Positions 46,970 through 60,145 are shown, numbered from the stretch's first letter. The stretch: DNA of 64,000 nt from Cyclina sinensis (GCA_012932295.1 JAAONU010000008.1:35392949-35456948); one strand, 5' to 3'. The notes: generated by a model not told the origin, from the letters alone. Program-made: numbers and translations.

Positions 46970-47890
46970 GTTTGATAGGCTGAATGAAAAAGAAAATGTC
47001 GCGGTGGCATTATGTTTGTTTACCATCTACATACTTTCCGAATGATATTTCATTGTAAATAAAATGTTTTTATTCATTACAGGCGATACTTGAAAACGCT
47101 AAAGGTTGGACATGGTTAGCATTAATAAGATTATTTCTTCCAAGTAATGTTTCACGAACAAATTAATAAAGTGCAATTATTTGCATCAGAAGCTGAATGT
47201 GACATTTACCTTAACTGCCGAAGAATGGCACATTTCAGTGTATGGGCATAGCGAAGCAATATCCGGGAGACTCCCGTCTTCGAGAACAACATTTCTGGAT
47301 TCGGAAAAGCATACCGAAAGAACCGCTATGATGTATAACATTGTCATATATGTTCCTGTAACAAACATAAAAAAAACTCACATATTGTATCATTTCATGC
47401 TCTATATTCACTCGTGATGAAGTGAACTGAACATAGGATCAACATTCTGAGAACCTTTGATAAAAATTAATCATTGGCTGCATGACTGTTGAATAAACAA
47501 TAATATATTCCAGCTTGTTTAAACTCAAATAATCAAGACGCCATTTTTATGTTTGAGAAAGTTCATCTTTTTCAAATGTCTTTTTCAGTCAACATTTACA
47601 TGATTCTGATAACTATCATATATATCTTTAAATGGCTCAGTGGTCAATAATTCTACAGTATATCATGACCCATTAGGTAATACAAACAGTTCTTTACAAA
47701 TACACTATTAGTATAGCATTTGATTATACAATAATGTTCTTGTAATAAGTAATGTATATCAGATTTAAATATCTGAATGTATCACAAAAATATTACATGA
47801 ATTAAACGTATCACTTAACGGTTGTTTACCTCTATATTACTCAATGTTTACGTATGTACAAAATGAAAGCAAGTGTTAAATCTTTTCTTT
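46970..47890. other. duplicated gene block, copy 2, left part
   Basis: It matches 3330-3830: the segment 47017-47048, the signal-peptide exon, and downstream phrases around 47780-47875. After about 47890 the match to copy 1 stops and resumes at 61260, so about 13.4 kb, including LINEs, separates the two parts. Confidence 0.65.
47210..47347 (-). CDS. signal-peptide exon of a secreted or membrane protein, copy 2
   Basis: Minus strand: acceptor GTTTGTTACAG (ending at 47356), ATG at 47347, donor AAG/GTAAAT after 47210, phase 0, 46 codons. The first residues form a signal-peptide-like hydrophobic core (MTMLYIIAVLSVCFSES) followed by EDGSLPDIASLCPYTEMC with a CxxxxxC pair, as at the start of an extracellular cysteine-rich protein. 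The relic at 3541-3650 is its paralogue; several of their codon differences are synonymous, which supports coding. The rest of the gene should lie to the left on the minus strand but I could not find a matching exon. It diverges from the sushi-type gene of the same block. Confidence 0.55.
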
Positions 47891-50218
47891 TACAGGAATT
47901 GGTAAAGTTAGTGAACAATGCCTTACATTTAACCGCATCCATTTAATTATTCATCTTTGTTTATTCTGTCTCGATATTTCGAATGGTTAATGCAATTAAA
48001 CGTTAAAACAACTTGACTATTTCGCATTTACGAACATTACTTTTCTTAAACAAAATATATTTCGTCAAGCAGAAATGAATATAAAATACAATTTCCATTC
48101 CCTTCTTTAAAGAAACAAAATTTAATTAGTACAATTTTAATTTTATCTACAAATATCCGCATTAGTTCTCTCCAAACTTACTTTTGTAGATGTCTGATGT
48201 CATGTTTCTGCGTTGAAAGTAGTTCCCAACTAGTTATACTTTTTTCAAAAAAAGTCCGCATTTATATTGGAGTTTTTGCTTCTCGTGTTCACCTTTTGAC
48301 CGTTCAATACACACCTGTTTGAAGATGTTGTTTACAGAACGTTGGAGATACAATCATCATTAATTTCTTTACATTTGTTTCATTATAATGTTAACCTGAC
48401 CGCTTGAGTACCATCTATCGTTAAGAGTCTCCTGCAAATTTAATGACCGGGTTCATACTTGTTATAACAGAAGACAAAACTGAACCCTGACTCTTTTCAC
48501 CTCAGAACTAACAAACCAAATTACCATGATTTTATAAGCTTTATGAAATAGATCCCCGGCCTCGTTAGTGATAATGTGACAAATTACCTTTCTATAAATT
48601 TCAATAGGGATAATAACCCTACTGATTTCACAGAAAGTTGAAGGAGGGTGGGAGAGAGGGTTTTTTTCCGAATCGGAATATATTTTTTTTATAATCTGTT
48701 ATATATAAAGAGGAAAAGGCTTTAAGCTTGTCTGTTTATAAAGAATGGTTGAAAATAAAAACTTTGATCCTTCTCATTGGATAAAAATGTAGGACAAACA
48801 CAAAATCATTTAGAACGATTATGACAGCATAAAGTAACAAGGAGTATATTTTGCAACGTTCGTCATATGCTAAATAAATAGTGTACTTAAGATTACGTTT
48901 TCTAACGGGCTGGTTCTCGCTCACCAGGATGGGGAAATAGTTTGTATAATATTAACAAATGAGGAAAAGAGTTGGGTCCTACCTGTCAATCTTGCACAAA
49001 AATGGAAGATACTAGTATTTTGCAACAGGAGAACAATTAAACAGATGACTAGCATGTTTCCACTTTGGCGGCAATAGCCATTGCTTTTTTCTCCCGTACA
49101 TGCTTTTTTGGTATTGGTAGTTGACAATCGAGAAAATCCTTATCAGTTTTGAAATATTGTTTTCTTTCTAAACTCTCACATGAAATGTTATGAAATTTAT
49201 TGAAACTTGATGGTTAAAAATAAAACGGAAAAGGCGTTAAAAGCAAAACAAAGTTCTGATACTTGGTGTCAAGCCTGATACCTTGTGTGCTGAACAATTA
49301 ACATCACACGGTGAAAGAGGTAATAACAACATAAAACATTTATTTTCCTTGTTGTCCTTTTTCACTTAACCGTACAAACAAAATCGTTTATTCCATTCTG
49401 GTATTAATTCTTCGTTGAAAAAAGTCGACCATCTTCATTTCAACAATAAATATCAACATGATTGAAAGCGGTGTCCACAGATGGCTGAGTCTCCACCTCT
49501 GTCTTAATCGCCTGCGACTGCTGTCCTGAGACCACAGTTGGCTGAGTTTTGAACACATTTAGGTCATGTCCAAGTTATTGTGATTGTAATTACCTTACGC
49601 AATTCTTACACTGGACTTTCACAAAACTGGCTGCCGTGTCATCACCGCTCTTGTTGCCATTGGAACAGAATATTCAAAGGTTTTTAATATACAACTTTAC
49701 AGAACTTTTACGCAATTCAAATCATCATGTTTATTGTTAAAAGTTTATCTCTAAATTTAAATTTTTACTAGGTATCTTCTCATGGGACTGGTAAAAATGT
49801 TTATTTATAAAAATATCTTTAATTAACAAGTATAAACCTCTACTATAATAGTTTTTAAATGACATTTTCAGCTGCAAAATGTTTAAAGCGATAAGACCTG
49901 TTCTCGAAAGGTTCAGAATATCAAACCTTAAGACTAAGTGCCTTATTTTTTGGTCGGGTTTAACTTGATGAACAATAACCAGTCTTACATGTCCAAGTTT
50001 TTCAAGAACAATGTCATCGTAAAGACTTCCATATATAAAACCTAATTATGACACTCTTTGAACCACGGTGTCATTCTTACGAAATCTCAATTTTCCATGA
50101 TACAGTGGCCTATCAATGACTGCGCAATACTAAATTAAAGTATGGAACGCCAAAGCTGCCTTCTTATTATATTTCTTAAATTGTTATGTAGTAAGCTAAG
50201 TTTGTGATGTGCTCTTTA
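47891..50218. other. non-coding, nothing recognised
   Basis: AT-rich stretch inserted, relative to copy 1, between the two halves of copy 2. No gene or repeat family identified. Confidence 0.45.
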
Positions 50219-50220
50219 TA

Positions 50221-50967
50221 CTGTATAAGTGGATATTTTCGCGTGTCAAAAATTTCGCGAAATCTCAATTTCAGAAGTTTTCAGAAGTTTCACGGTCGGA
50301 AATGTTCGCGAATCCCGAAATTAGTATCTGTAATATATTCACATCGTATATACTACTTTACTGCAATTATAATGCAATATCTAATGATTACAACGGTTTT
50401 CTCTGTATTATCGATTAAGACTATTTTGCACATTTAACACAGTAACATTATATTCTGGTATACGAGTTGTAAACAATTATACAGTAAAACAGTCAAAACT
50501 TATATTGTTCACCTTCCTTAGTTACGTGACAAACTCTCATTCAGTTGGGTAATTTCCTTTTATATTAACACAATGCATCGCTTTGTTGCATGACCTGGCT
50601 GTACGAGATTTTATTAGGTGTGAAAACAACATCAAGTTTATAGAAAATGTTTTTGACTCTGTTACTCCCCTTTTATTTACCAAAAATGGCACGTGATGTT
50701 GATGGAAATTAACATTTTTTTTCAAATTGCTATTTCAGTTATATCGTTTCTAGGCATATTAAATCGATGTACTGCTTATATATACAATTCAATGAAGAAG
50801 AAATATCAGTTTTTAAAAGAAATAACAAGTACAAACTACACTGTGCATGTGTAAAAATATACCTTTCTGAATGATGAAAATTACGCTGGCTGATAGTTTC
50901 GCGATTTATATGAATTCGCGAAGATTGCGAACATTCCCACGTCGCGAACTTAACCATTTAAATACAG
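50221..50967. mobile_element. possible MITE with TTTCGCG-rich ends
   Basis: The left end CTGTATAAGTGGATATTTTC and the inverse of the right end CTGTATTTAAATGGTTAAG, both leading into CGCG, form an imperfect inverted repeat flanked by TA (50219-50220, 50968-50969). CGCGAA/TTCGCG motifs recur in both subterminal regions (50240-50320 and 50895-50948). The middle is ordinary AT-rich DNA. Confidence 0.5.
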
Positions 50968-51019
50968 TATTGTGTGTAGTTTTGATAGATGTTAACGTGC
51001 AATTGCAGGTCGACATCCT

Positions 51020-51075
51020 TTGATGGAATCGAACAAGCAACCTCTGGATCAGGAGAAGATACTGACTAGCCTCTA
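51020..51075 (-). repeat. tRNA-derived SINE head (relic)
   Basis: The minus strand has A-box-like TAGAGGCTAGTCAGTA (complement of 51060-51075) and B-box-like TGTTCGATTCC (complement of 51025-51035) at tRNA spacing, without an acceptor stem. Confidence 0.4.
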
Positions 51076-51079
51076 GGTA

Positions 51080-52189
51080 AGATTTATCGGAAATAGATCA
51101 CGAGTAAAATCGTGTAGTGAAAAAGTACTAGCTGCAGTTAGTCCCCGGTGAATGTTGTGCTGAAATGAAAAAGACATGTTGTTTTATTGATGTTGTTTTT
51201 TATCTTAAGTTGAAAAATGGACCATGGAACACTGTTCAATGTCAGAGTAAGTCTTGTCTTCAGACCTAAATCGGTTGAATATAACATCAAAATTAACTAA
51301 TAACGGATAAAGCGTACTTCGAATAAAAGGCACTTACAAATGTAGTCTTGAGCAGTTAGCTATATCCGAATTTCTATGCATTTACTTATGTAGTCCATGT
51401 GTAAACTTAGACTGAAATTTCTGATGATAACAGGGGTGGATGCAGGATTTCAAGTAAAGGTGGAGGTGTAATATTTCGGCCAAATATTGGTCCGTTTTCT
51501 ACAGTATCATAGTTCATGGAACGTATACTCACACTATGCAATGTGCAAGCTGGATACGACAAAAAGGATAGATCAGAGCTATATATTATACCAGAGTCAG
51601 TGGTCATCGGAATTGAATGAGATTTCATTTTTGTGTATCTACAATAACACCTATGGTCCCCTCTTGATCCCCTTGTGGATAAGATAGATACAACTTAAGG
51701 ACTTTTTTTGGTTACTCCCTTTATTCTCCCTGTCACATGGTTATGTATGGATATGTGTACTAACCTTACGATCATAATACATAGAATAGAATATATAAAT
51801 CATAATATCTTGGAAGTTTTCATTTACTATTATAATATTAACACATAGCAAGTTTTAATCGACGGACACTTATTCAATAAATATTCGGGAACTTCGTTCT
51901 AGATAACAAAGAAAATGAAAGGAAAAGCCACATTTATAAACATACAACAGAGTAGTAACTTTGTCACATATTAAAAGGAACAGATACAATGCAACTTCAT
52001 GAAAATATAATTAAAGGATAAATATTGTTTCTACCAGAGACAAATATTCTTTCTTTTTTCCCAGTTTTATGGGTTTCTTTATTTGTTGAAAAAGCAAGCC
52101 TTAAGCCATTTTAAGTCCTTGCACAGACGGTTTAAAACCATGTCTTTTACCCAAAAATATTTATTTTTTGTTTCTAAACATAATATTAA
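51080..52189. other. non-coding, nothing recognised
   Basis: AT-rich sequence between the SINE-like relic and the first LINE. Confidence 0.45.
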
Positions 52190-54080
52190 AATGCATTGGA
52201 CTTCGATTTGTATATCCCAGTATGAAAGATTTAAAATATATGTAAAAATCTGCGTCTTATAATTTTAAGGCGGTTTAGATTTCTGTAATTAAAGCCTGTG
52301 TATATGTACATTCCCAAAACAAGTGGAGTAAAGTTTCCTTGTCATTTTTACAAAACGAATATTGATCTGATTTTAATATCCGCATTTTTAATAATAATAC
52401 ATTTGTTCCCAATAGTTGACGAATTATTCTTGTTTGAAACCACTGTATATAAGTATCTTGACTAATTTCGAAAACCAATTTATTGATGTTTTTTTTCCAT
52501 TTTGAATTTTCAATCTGAAAAACTTTTGACCATTTTTCGATACATATGAGAATATCCTTATTTTCTATAAAATTACTGTACATATGACGTATACCCTTTC
52601 TTTCACATATTATGGGCTTTGATACAAAGTTATTACAGGACATAAATCGTCATACACTGGAGCATTTTAATTCTTTTCTGTCTTTATCAAAATCTTTTTA
52701 ATAGCACTTGTAATTCCTGCAAAAGTGAGAAAGTTGATTTTTAAAACTGATTTTTTCCAGTTCTTTTCTGTCTATAAAAAACATCATGTTTATTAACAAC
52801 ATCTTTTATAAATCCTATTCCCTTGTCATAAAACCATCTTAAAGTTATTAACTTTTTATCAATTTTATTATTATGATTATAAAATATATATGATATGATA
52901 TATGGTATATAATCATATGATTATAAAAAAGTGGCAGATCTAAAAAAAATATTCATAGTTTTAACTAGTATACAGTCTATCAAATGAGAATAAGCATACA
53001 ACACATCCTTCCTGCTTCCTAACTGCTTCTGTCAATTTCTATATAATCCTTACCAAAACTGAACAATATTTTGAAATCTAAAATCTTAATTATAATATTA
53101 AAGCATTTACTGTTTTTAGAAATAACTAATCTACTTAACCATGTAAGTTCCAAACCTTTTATATAGGCAACAATATCAACCATTTTAAGACCACCCTCTG
53201 AATATTCCTTAACAAAAATAGAACGTTTTATTTTTGGAGGTCCTTGCCAAACAAATTAATAAAATAAAGTATCTATTTGTTGCAAAATGTTTGTTGACGG
53301 ATTAGGTAAAGATATGAAAAGGTGTGATGAAATCGGTAAAAGCAGGAATTTCATAACAGTTTACTGTTATTCTACCAACAGGAGAAAAAGTTGTCTTTTC
53401 TTCCAATATGTAATACCATTTTTTATTTTTTCAATTTTGTCTAAACAGTTTATTTCTATGATTTTTTTCCATGTCAATATGAAAGACCAGTTCAAGACGC
53501 TTAAACACTGTAGTATCCCAGTTTAATTTCCACTTTGTTTTTATTGCTCTAGTAGTATATTTTAGTGACCCTATCCAAACCACGTGTGTTTTTTCAAAGT
53601 ACACTTTTAAACCTGAGGACATTCCTAATTCGTTTAAACTATTTAAAGCACAGTTCAGTGATTTATCTGTTCCATCTAACAACAAGGAAGTATCATCAGC
53701 AAACTGATTGATCTTATTTTCATTACCATGAAATGTGATGCCTTTTATATCTGTATTACTTCGAATCGTGTGAGCTAATACCTCTGCACATAGAATAAAA
53801 ATATAATGGCTGATTGGATCACCTTGACGACAACCACGCCCAACAATAAAAAATCTGAAATTTAACCATTCAACTGGATGGATGCTTTTTATCAGTATTA
53901 AAAAGTGAAATCCATCTCTTAAACAAAGGACCAAATTTTTAAAAGATCTAGAGTTTTTTTAATAAAGTCATGGAATAAAGTGTCAAATGCCTTTTCAAAA
54001 CCAATCATCAACAGTAGACCAGGTATACTATTAATTTCTGTAAATTGCATAATGAAGGATAGTGTGTATTATACATTTAA
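52190..54080 (-). pseudogene. Tx1/L1-type LINE, 5' truncated copy A
   Basis: Minus-strand reverse transcriptase of a non-LTR element: palm motif A FEKAFDTL (about 53990), GCRQGDPISHYIFILCAEVL (about 53820), catalytic FADDTSLLLDGT (about 53680) and KVYFEKTHVVWIG. After a frame break come the thumb landmarks SEGGLKMVDIVAYIKGLELT (about 53170) and the C-terminal zinc-knuckle-like CKNDKETLLHLFWEC (about 52310). The FxDD and GxxxWIG text fits the Tx1/L1 group common in bivalves. The 5' half (endonuclease, fingers) is missing, as expected of a 5'-truncated insertion. Several stops make it dead. Confidence 0.75.
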
Positions 54081-54540
54081 GATTTGGATTTTTGTAAAGT
54101 GCAAAGCTTATATTTAACGTGGCATTCAAATTTTATCCCCAATAAGTTATACTAGGTCAGGTTTTTACAGATATGTTTTCCTCATAAAAAAGTTGTTGGG
54201 TTTTTTTCTTGGTTGATTTTTATTTTTTTTTCCTCACAAGAAGTTGTCCTTTTTAATGCCACCAGATATTCAAAATTTACTCTAACGTTTCTCATCTAGC
54301 CCAGGTTTAAACGTTTTAGCATTGCAAATGTCTACTTGTCGTTTCATGCATGAGAAAATTATGTCAGAGAATGGTGCAAATGTTTGACGGGGAAGAGGTT
54401 TTTACAAGTTCGACAGAGGCAAATCCATTAACTAACACCCATTATGCCTTACTTCCACCCCGAAAAGCACCAAGTTCTACTAATTTTTGTAGACTACAAA
54501 CCTTTCTCCTTAAGGTCATGGGTTCGAACATCATACTTGT
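54081..54540. other. non-coding, possible SINE-like remnant
   Basis: Contains a B-box-like GGGTTCGAACATC at 54523-54535 without a convincing A-box. No gene recognised. Confidence 0.3.
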
Positions 54541-54895
54541 CTAAATAGCACTTGTAATTCCTGCAAATGTGAGAAAGTTGATTTTTAAATCTGATTTTTC
54601 CAGTTCTTCTCTGTCTATAAAAACACCATGTTTGTTAACAACATCTTTCATAAATCCTATTCCCTTGACATAAAACCATCTTAAAGTTATTGACTTTTTA
54701 TCATTTTCTATTATTATAATATATATGATATGATATATAATTATATGATTAGAAAACAAAACTGGCAGATCTAAAAATATATTCATAGTTTTAACTGGTA
54801 TACAGTCTATTAAATGAGAATAAGCATACAATACATCCTTTCAGAGGTAATTCTTTAACTGCTTCTGTAAAAGTTCTATATAATCCTTACCAAGA
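54541..54895 (-). pseudogene. LINE fragment, copy B (thumb region)
   Basis: It closely matches 52697-53060 of copy A base by base, and reads LRWFYVKGIGFMKDVVNKHG and FIDREELEKSDLKINF on the minus strand. Only this internal segment is present, so it is a second, separately broken copy of the same family. Confidence 0.65.
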
Positions 54896-54927
54896 CACAT
54901 ACTTGACCATATCTTTGAAATGTTTTC

Positions 54928-56203
54928 AGCTCACCTAAGCACTTTGTTCTCAAGGTGAGCTTTTGTGATCGCCCTGTGTCCGTCGTGCGTCATGAGCAGT
55001 CAGTATTTTACTTTAAACAACATCTCTTCCTAAACCACTGAGTGAAAGATGATAAAACTTTGCAGGAATGTTTCTTGCATGAAGCTTTACCAAACTTATT
55101 CAAAGAATTTCATTCCATAAGAACTCTGATTGATATTGCAACAAGAATGAAAAAAAATCTTGTCTAAAACTGCTAGGCCCAGAGGTCTGAAATATTGTGT
55201 GAAGCATTATGTAGTGGACCTCTAATAAGTTTGTTCAAAGAATGTCCCTGGGGTCCCCATTGGCCCCGCTCGAGGGGTCACAAGTTTTCAAAGCAATATA
55301 GAAGAAAATCTTCTTGTCTGAAATCGCAAGGCCAAGAGTTTTAATTTGGCATGAAGCATTGTCTAGTAGACCTCTACCAAGCTTGTTCAAAGAATGTCCC
55401 TGGGGTCCCCATTGGCCCCGCTCGAGGGGTCACAAGTTTTCATAGCAATATAGAAAAAAAAATCTTCTTGTCTGAAATCGCAAGGCCAAGAGTTTTAATT
55501 TGGCATGAAGCATTGTCTAGTAGACCTCTACCAAGCTTGTTCAAAGAATGTCCCTGAGATCACTACTGGCCCCACCTGAGGGGTCAAATGTTTTATATTA
55601 AAACTTAGAGGAAAAATATTTGCCAATATCGTTTAAATAATGCCCCTGGGGTCATTAATGACCCTGCCCTAGGTCACATGACTTTACGTAGGCTTGTATA
55701 TGAAAGATTAAAAAATCTTTGGTCAAAATTGGCCCCACCCCCGGGGGTCCTTTTGTGTAAAATATCTAATATTTGAAAGTCTTCTTGTCTGAAACTTTAG
55801 ATGTTATGCTTAGAAGGAATACTGGATATTTTAAATATTTGGTATATAGACACTTTGCATGAACCCCTTCCATGAGATTAGGGTTAAGATGACCGCGGCT
55901 AAAATAGATTTATCTACTTTACATCATAGAGCCTTCTTTTACAGACCAATATCTTTGATATTTGGTATGTAGGTTCCTTGTATGGACCTCTACCGTTAGG
56001 TGGGTTTTGAGTCACTGGACCAAGGTATTTATACTTTTTGTCATAGAGCCTTTATTTATTGACTGATAATTTATATATTTGGTTTGTAGGTACCTACCGA
56101 TCTTCAATTAGAAAATGTGATACTGCTCCTTATGTTTGCTTAACAGTAACCCACAGCCAAAGTATTCAGGTGAGCGATCCAGGGCCATCATGTCCCTCTT
56201 GTT
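54928..56203 (+). mobile_element. tandem-core repeat element, same ends as the inverted pair
   Basis: It starts with a hairpin-like AGCTCACCTAAGCACTTTG and AAGGTGAGC, then TTTTGTGATCGCC and a degenerate CCGT-type stretch (GTGTCCGTCGTGCG). The core has about three units of a 150 to 155-bp repeat, and it ends CAGGTGAGCGATCCAGGG, CCCTCTTGTT. The core differs from that of the 14030/21652 pair, yet both ends are shared. Host repeat fragments at 33735-40775 belong to this subtype. No coding capacity. Confidence 0.65.
55100..55570 (+). repeat. tandem repeat, about 150 to 155-bp unit
   Basis: The phrase AAGAATGTCCCTGGGGTCCC starts at about 55239 and 55394, with diverged units before and after. Nearly identical adjacent units indicate recent duplication. 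Confidence 0.8.
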
Positions 56204-57002
56204 AGTGAAATAATTTGAAATATTCCGAGCTTTGACAATATTCAAACATTAAAGTATCAGACTGTTTTTTCTGACATGGGTATTTTATCGGGAACATTTG
56301 AGAATTAAACTATTACAGATATCTAAAAACACAAAGTAACGAAAGAGGATGACTTTCACAGCTACAAAACGAAAACAAAAGAAAAAACGAGCATGGAGTA
56401 GTATGTTATGTTGTTGATCTGATAAATTAGCTAGGTCAATACATATTTGTACAATTTTGTGACTCGTTTATAACAGCTTGTAGAAGGTACTGGAAGAAAA
56501 AATTAAGCCTATGAAATTATTCCTGATACTAAAGTTAAAAAGAAGTTTAACAACTAAAACAAATCTTACAGTATTTCATGACCACTCAACTTTTTCGGTA
56601 TATCATCTCGAAGGAGATTGCCCAGTCACTTCGATATTTTTCTGATCTTTCGAAATTTTCTATTTATTTTAAACGACAAAATAGCCAAGAATTGTCCCAC
56701 ACACTTATGCCTAATTTCAATTTGTTCTTCAATATTATTATGTGTTGTTTCCTAGTAAAATGATTTTTAGAACAACCTTTCCAATTTTGACCAATCAGAC
56801 AGCTTTGTCATCTTTTTTTACCATTTTTATTTCCTTTCTACACAAATACAAAAAGTAAACACACGTTTTTAGAGTGTTTGACACACATAATACATTTTAC
56901 ATGATATATTTGATAGCATTCAAAAACACTCAAAAATGTGGTAAACACACGAATGGAATAATGTTCAGTGCTGATAAGATTTGTTTCTATTAAAAAAAAC
57001 AT
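56204..57002. other. non-coding, nothing recognised
   Basis: AT-rich. No gene or named repeat. Confidence 0.45.
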
Positions 57003-57056
<54 letters not shown>

Positions 57057-57067
57057 AAGAGAGAAAG
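57003..57067 (+). repeat. GA microsatellite
   Basis: Long GA run with a few interruptions at its right end; just beyond the 3' end of LINE copy C. Confidence 0.95.
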
Positions 57068-57189
57068 ATATCTTCTCTTTTTGCTTTTCAATTTCATATT
57101 ATTATTTAGCTTAACCTTTTCGTAATTAACATAACTATTAGTAATTTATTTAGACAGAATTTCACTCCATTTGTTATTAAATATACCTA

Positions 57190-60145
57190 ACTTATTTTTC
57201 TGTGTTGTGATTATTTTTTCTACATGGATCTTTTGCTGTAAGAAGTTACAAAATTGACAAAAGATGGCAAAAGTTTATTACAATTACTTTTTAAAATATA
57301 GTATTTAGCCAAAATCATTAGATAATTAATAATATTTCTTTTCCTTGGTCCTGGTTCTGTTTCAAAAGTACTGAAAGAAATCGTCTGGAAAGTCCTAGTT
57401 TGTATTCCTTTTATATTTAGGTATCTATGCAATTCAACCCAGAACTTCTGCATTATGTAGCATTCCCAAAACATATGTTTAACTATTTCTGTGGCCATAT
57501 TACAAAAGTCACGGAGGTTACTTGGAACAAGTTTACATTTAAATAGAAAGACATTATTTGGAACAATTCTCATTATATACTTATACTGAAATTCTCTTAG
57601 TTTTGTGTCTATCGTACAAGTTGTAGGTGTTGTAAATATTTCTTTCCAGTCTGTATCGGTTTGCATCCATTTCTGTAAAACTTTGATGTTACGTTTATTT
57701 TTTTTTTCTTTACTTCGATGTTATACAGCATTTTATTTATTTTTGTATTTGGTTTTATCCTTAATACTAGGTATTCGGGTTCAGACATTCTATTTTTATA
57801 ATTGTTAATTATTTTTTCCTTCCAAGATTTTTTTATACACATGAGAGTAATGTGTGATATTTGAGAAAAATCTGTCACTGGCACATTATAGAATCTCTGT
57901 AATTGAGAAAAAGTATAATACCGATAATTTTTGAAGTCAAATATCTGATCAATGTATATAATGCCCAACTCATACCATTGTTTATAGAAAAAAGATGTAT
58001 CATGTGTATTTACAATATAGGAATTATTCCAAATTATTTATTTAATGTGATTAGTAATCTCGGAACAAAAATTTAAGCTACACCATGCGGACAGGATTTC
58101 TTTCAGAAAAATATAACTAATACTTGTTTTGCATTCTAACTGTTACAATTACTTTTAGAAAATGATAAACCTCCTCTCTTTTGTAACTCATTTATGTATA
58201 TAGTTTTCAGCGTTGAATGGTTTTCAGATATGATTCTTTTCTACCAACTGGCTTTTAATTATATTAACATTGAATTTAAGTCTATCTTGATAGACCACAA
58301 TTTTCATAGTCTTGAATCATAATATCTCTCGCTATTTTATCAGGTTTCGAGTCCCACAAAAAGTCAAACATTAATCTATTTATTTCATGTACCAGTACAA
58401 TGGGAGGATTCGTTAAGACTGTTAGTGGATGTATTAGTTTTGGGAATGCAAACGTTTTAAGAACCGTTATTTTGACAATGAGTGATAGTTTCCATCTTTT
58501 CCATGTAAGCAATGTGTGTTTAAACTGCGCTATTTTTGGTTCGAGGTTCAAATTGTGAATGTTTGTTTTGTTATTCGTAAAGTGATACCTAAAGTTGCTG
58601 CTTGATTTGACCAATTAAAGGTTTTTCATGGCAAGATTTGTTAGTAGAGAAAGTCGACTCTCATTACATTAAATATTGTCTGATTTAACCGTAAACCGGA
58701 AATATCACTAAATTTATCTAACGTAATTATTATCGTTTCAAAAGATCGTTTGGATCCATCTAAAAAGAAACTAGCGTCATCTGCAAAGAGAGTTTGTTTG
58801 ACCTCAACATTTGACAAATATATCCCTTTAATATTTTGGTTGTTTCCTATAGCCATTGAAAGAACTTCAATACAAATTATGAAGATATAAGGTGAAAGAG
58901 GACAGCCTTGCCTTACCCCTTTTTGGATATCCAAAATTAAAGTATTTAAGACATTTTAAAATAAATGGATGATCAAGGCTGTCAAGTGCTTTTTGAAAAT
59001 CTGAAAAGAAGATAACACCTTTCTCATCATTTTCATTCAGTTTTTCTATGACGTCATATATAATTCTTACATTTTCACCAATGTATCGGCCTTTAACGAA
59101 ACCTGTCTGATCTTTATTAATAATTTGGACTATGAATTGTTTAATTCTATTGGCAATTGCTTTTGACGCTATTTTGTAGTCTATGTTTAAAAGGCATATA
59201 GGTCTCCAGTTATTAATATCATTAAGATTTTTATCTTTTTTTGGAAGTAGTGAAATTATTCCTTGTGTTTGAAGCTCAGATAGTTTACCAATTTGAAAAG
59301 AGTAATTCAAAGATTGTATCAAAAATGTTTAAATGTCTTTCCAAAATACTTTATAAAATTCTACTGTAATTCCGTCTGAGCCTGGGCTTTTCATAGTTTT
59401 CATTTCTTTCAGTGCAATGCCGATTTCTTCTTCATTCAACAAACCTTCACATATATCTTTACCTCGTTCATCTAATTTGTTCTGGTGGTCCGCTGGAACG
59501 AATTCATCGTTATCATTTTAATTATTGTGTTTCTTCTGTAGTTCTTCATAAAATTGTTTTGTTTATTTTAAAATATCTTCGTGATTTGTTACTTCTTTAT
59601 CGTTAATTCTAAGTGTTTTAATAGTTTTCCCTTCAGCTTTTTTCTTTTCTAGGTTACCGAAGTATTTTGTATTTTTTCTGCTCCTTCAACCCATTCGGCT
59701 TTTATTTAGCTCATTTTACTTGGGTCAACCTGTTTGCTAAAATTTCATTATATGGGTCATTATATATTCCTTCTTCTAATTCTTTAATTTTCTTTTCTAA
59801 TTGCGACGTTAATTAATTTTGTTTCTTTTTGTGTTTTACTGAATATTTAATTGCTATATCTCTTATTGTTCCTTTGATTATTGCCCATAATGTGTTTGAG
59901 TTCGCTTCTTTGTTTATTTCAGCTATTTCTTCGATTGCTTTTCGAATATTTTTCTGAAATTCTTCATGAAGAAGACTACTATTAATCTTAAAATAACTCG
60001 ACCCTCTATCTTTTCTTGATTCTTGAATTTGAACACTAACTATTGAATGATCCGAGCAGTAACCTCCCGTTATATTACATTTCGAAACGGAATTAAGCAA
60101 ATCTGAAGATGTATGCTTTAGCTTGTTTTCCACTGTATATAAAAC
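57190..60145 (-). pseudogene. Tx1/L1-type LINE, copy C, main part
   Basis: Minus-strand order: end of an APE endonuclease (GGYCSDHSIVSVQI, about 60060), linker, reverse transcriptase with GIISLLPKKDKNLNDINNWR (about 59240), TGFVKGRYIGENVRIIYDVI (about 59090), motif A FFSDFQKALDSLD (about 59000), GVRQGCPLSPYIFIICIEVL (about 58910) and catalytic FADDASFFLDGS (about 58780). The thumb follows (FLWDSKPDKIARDI, about 58350) and the C-terminal knuckle-like FCNMATEIVKHMFWEC (about 57490). Frame slips occur near 58930 and 58640. It copied itself by target-primed reverse transcription. The copy is dead but longer than copy A. Confidence 0.8.

Noticed and set aside
54470..54540. GGGTTCGAACATC, B-box-like
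   Set aside because: The upstream segment gives only a poor A-box; left as a possible SINE remnant.
55351..55557. Open frame within the 152-bp tandem units
   Set aside because: Same reason: repeat artefact inside a non-autonomous element.
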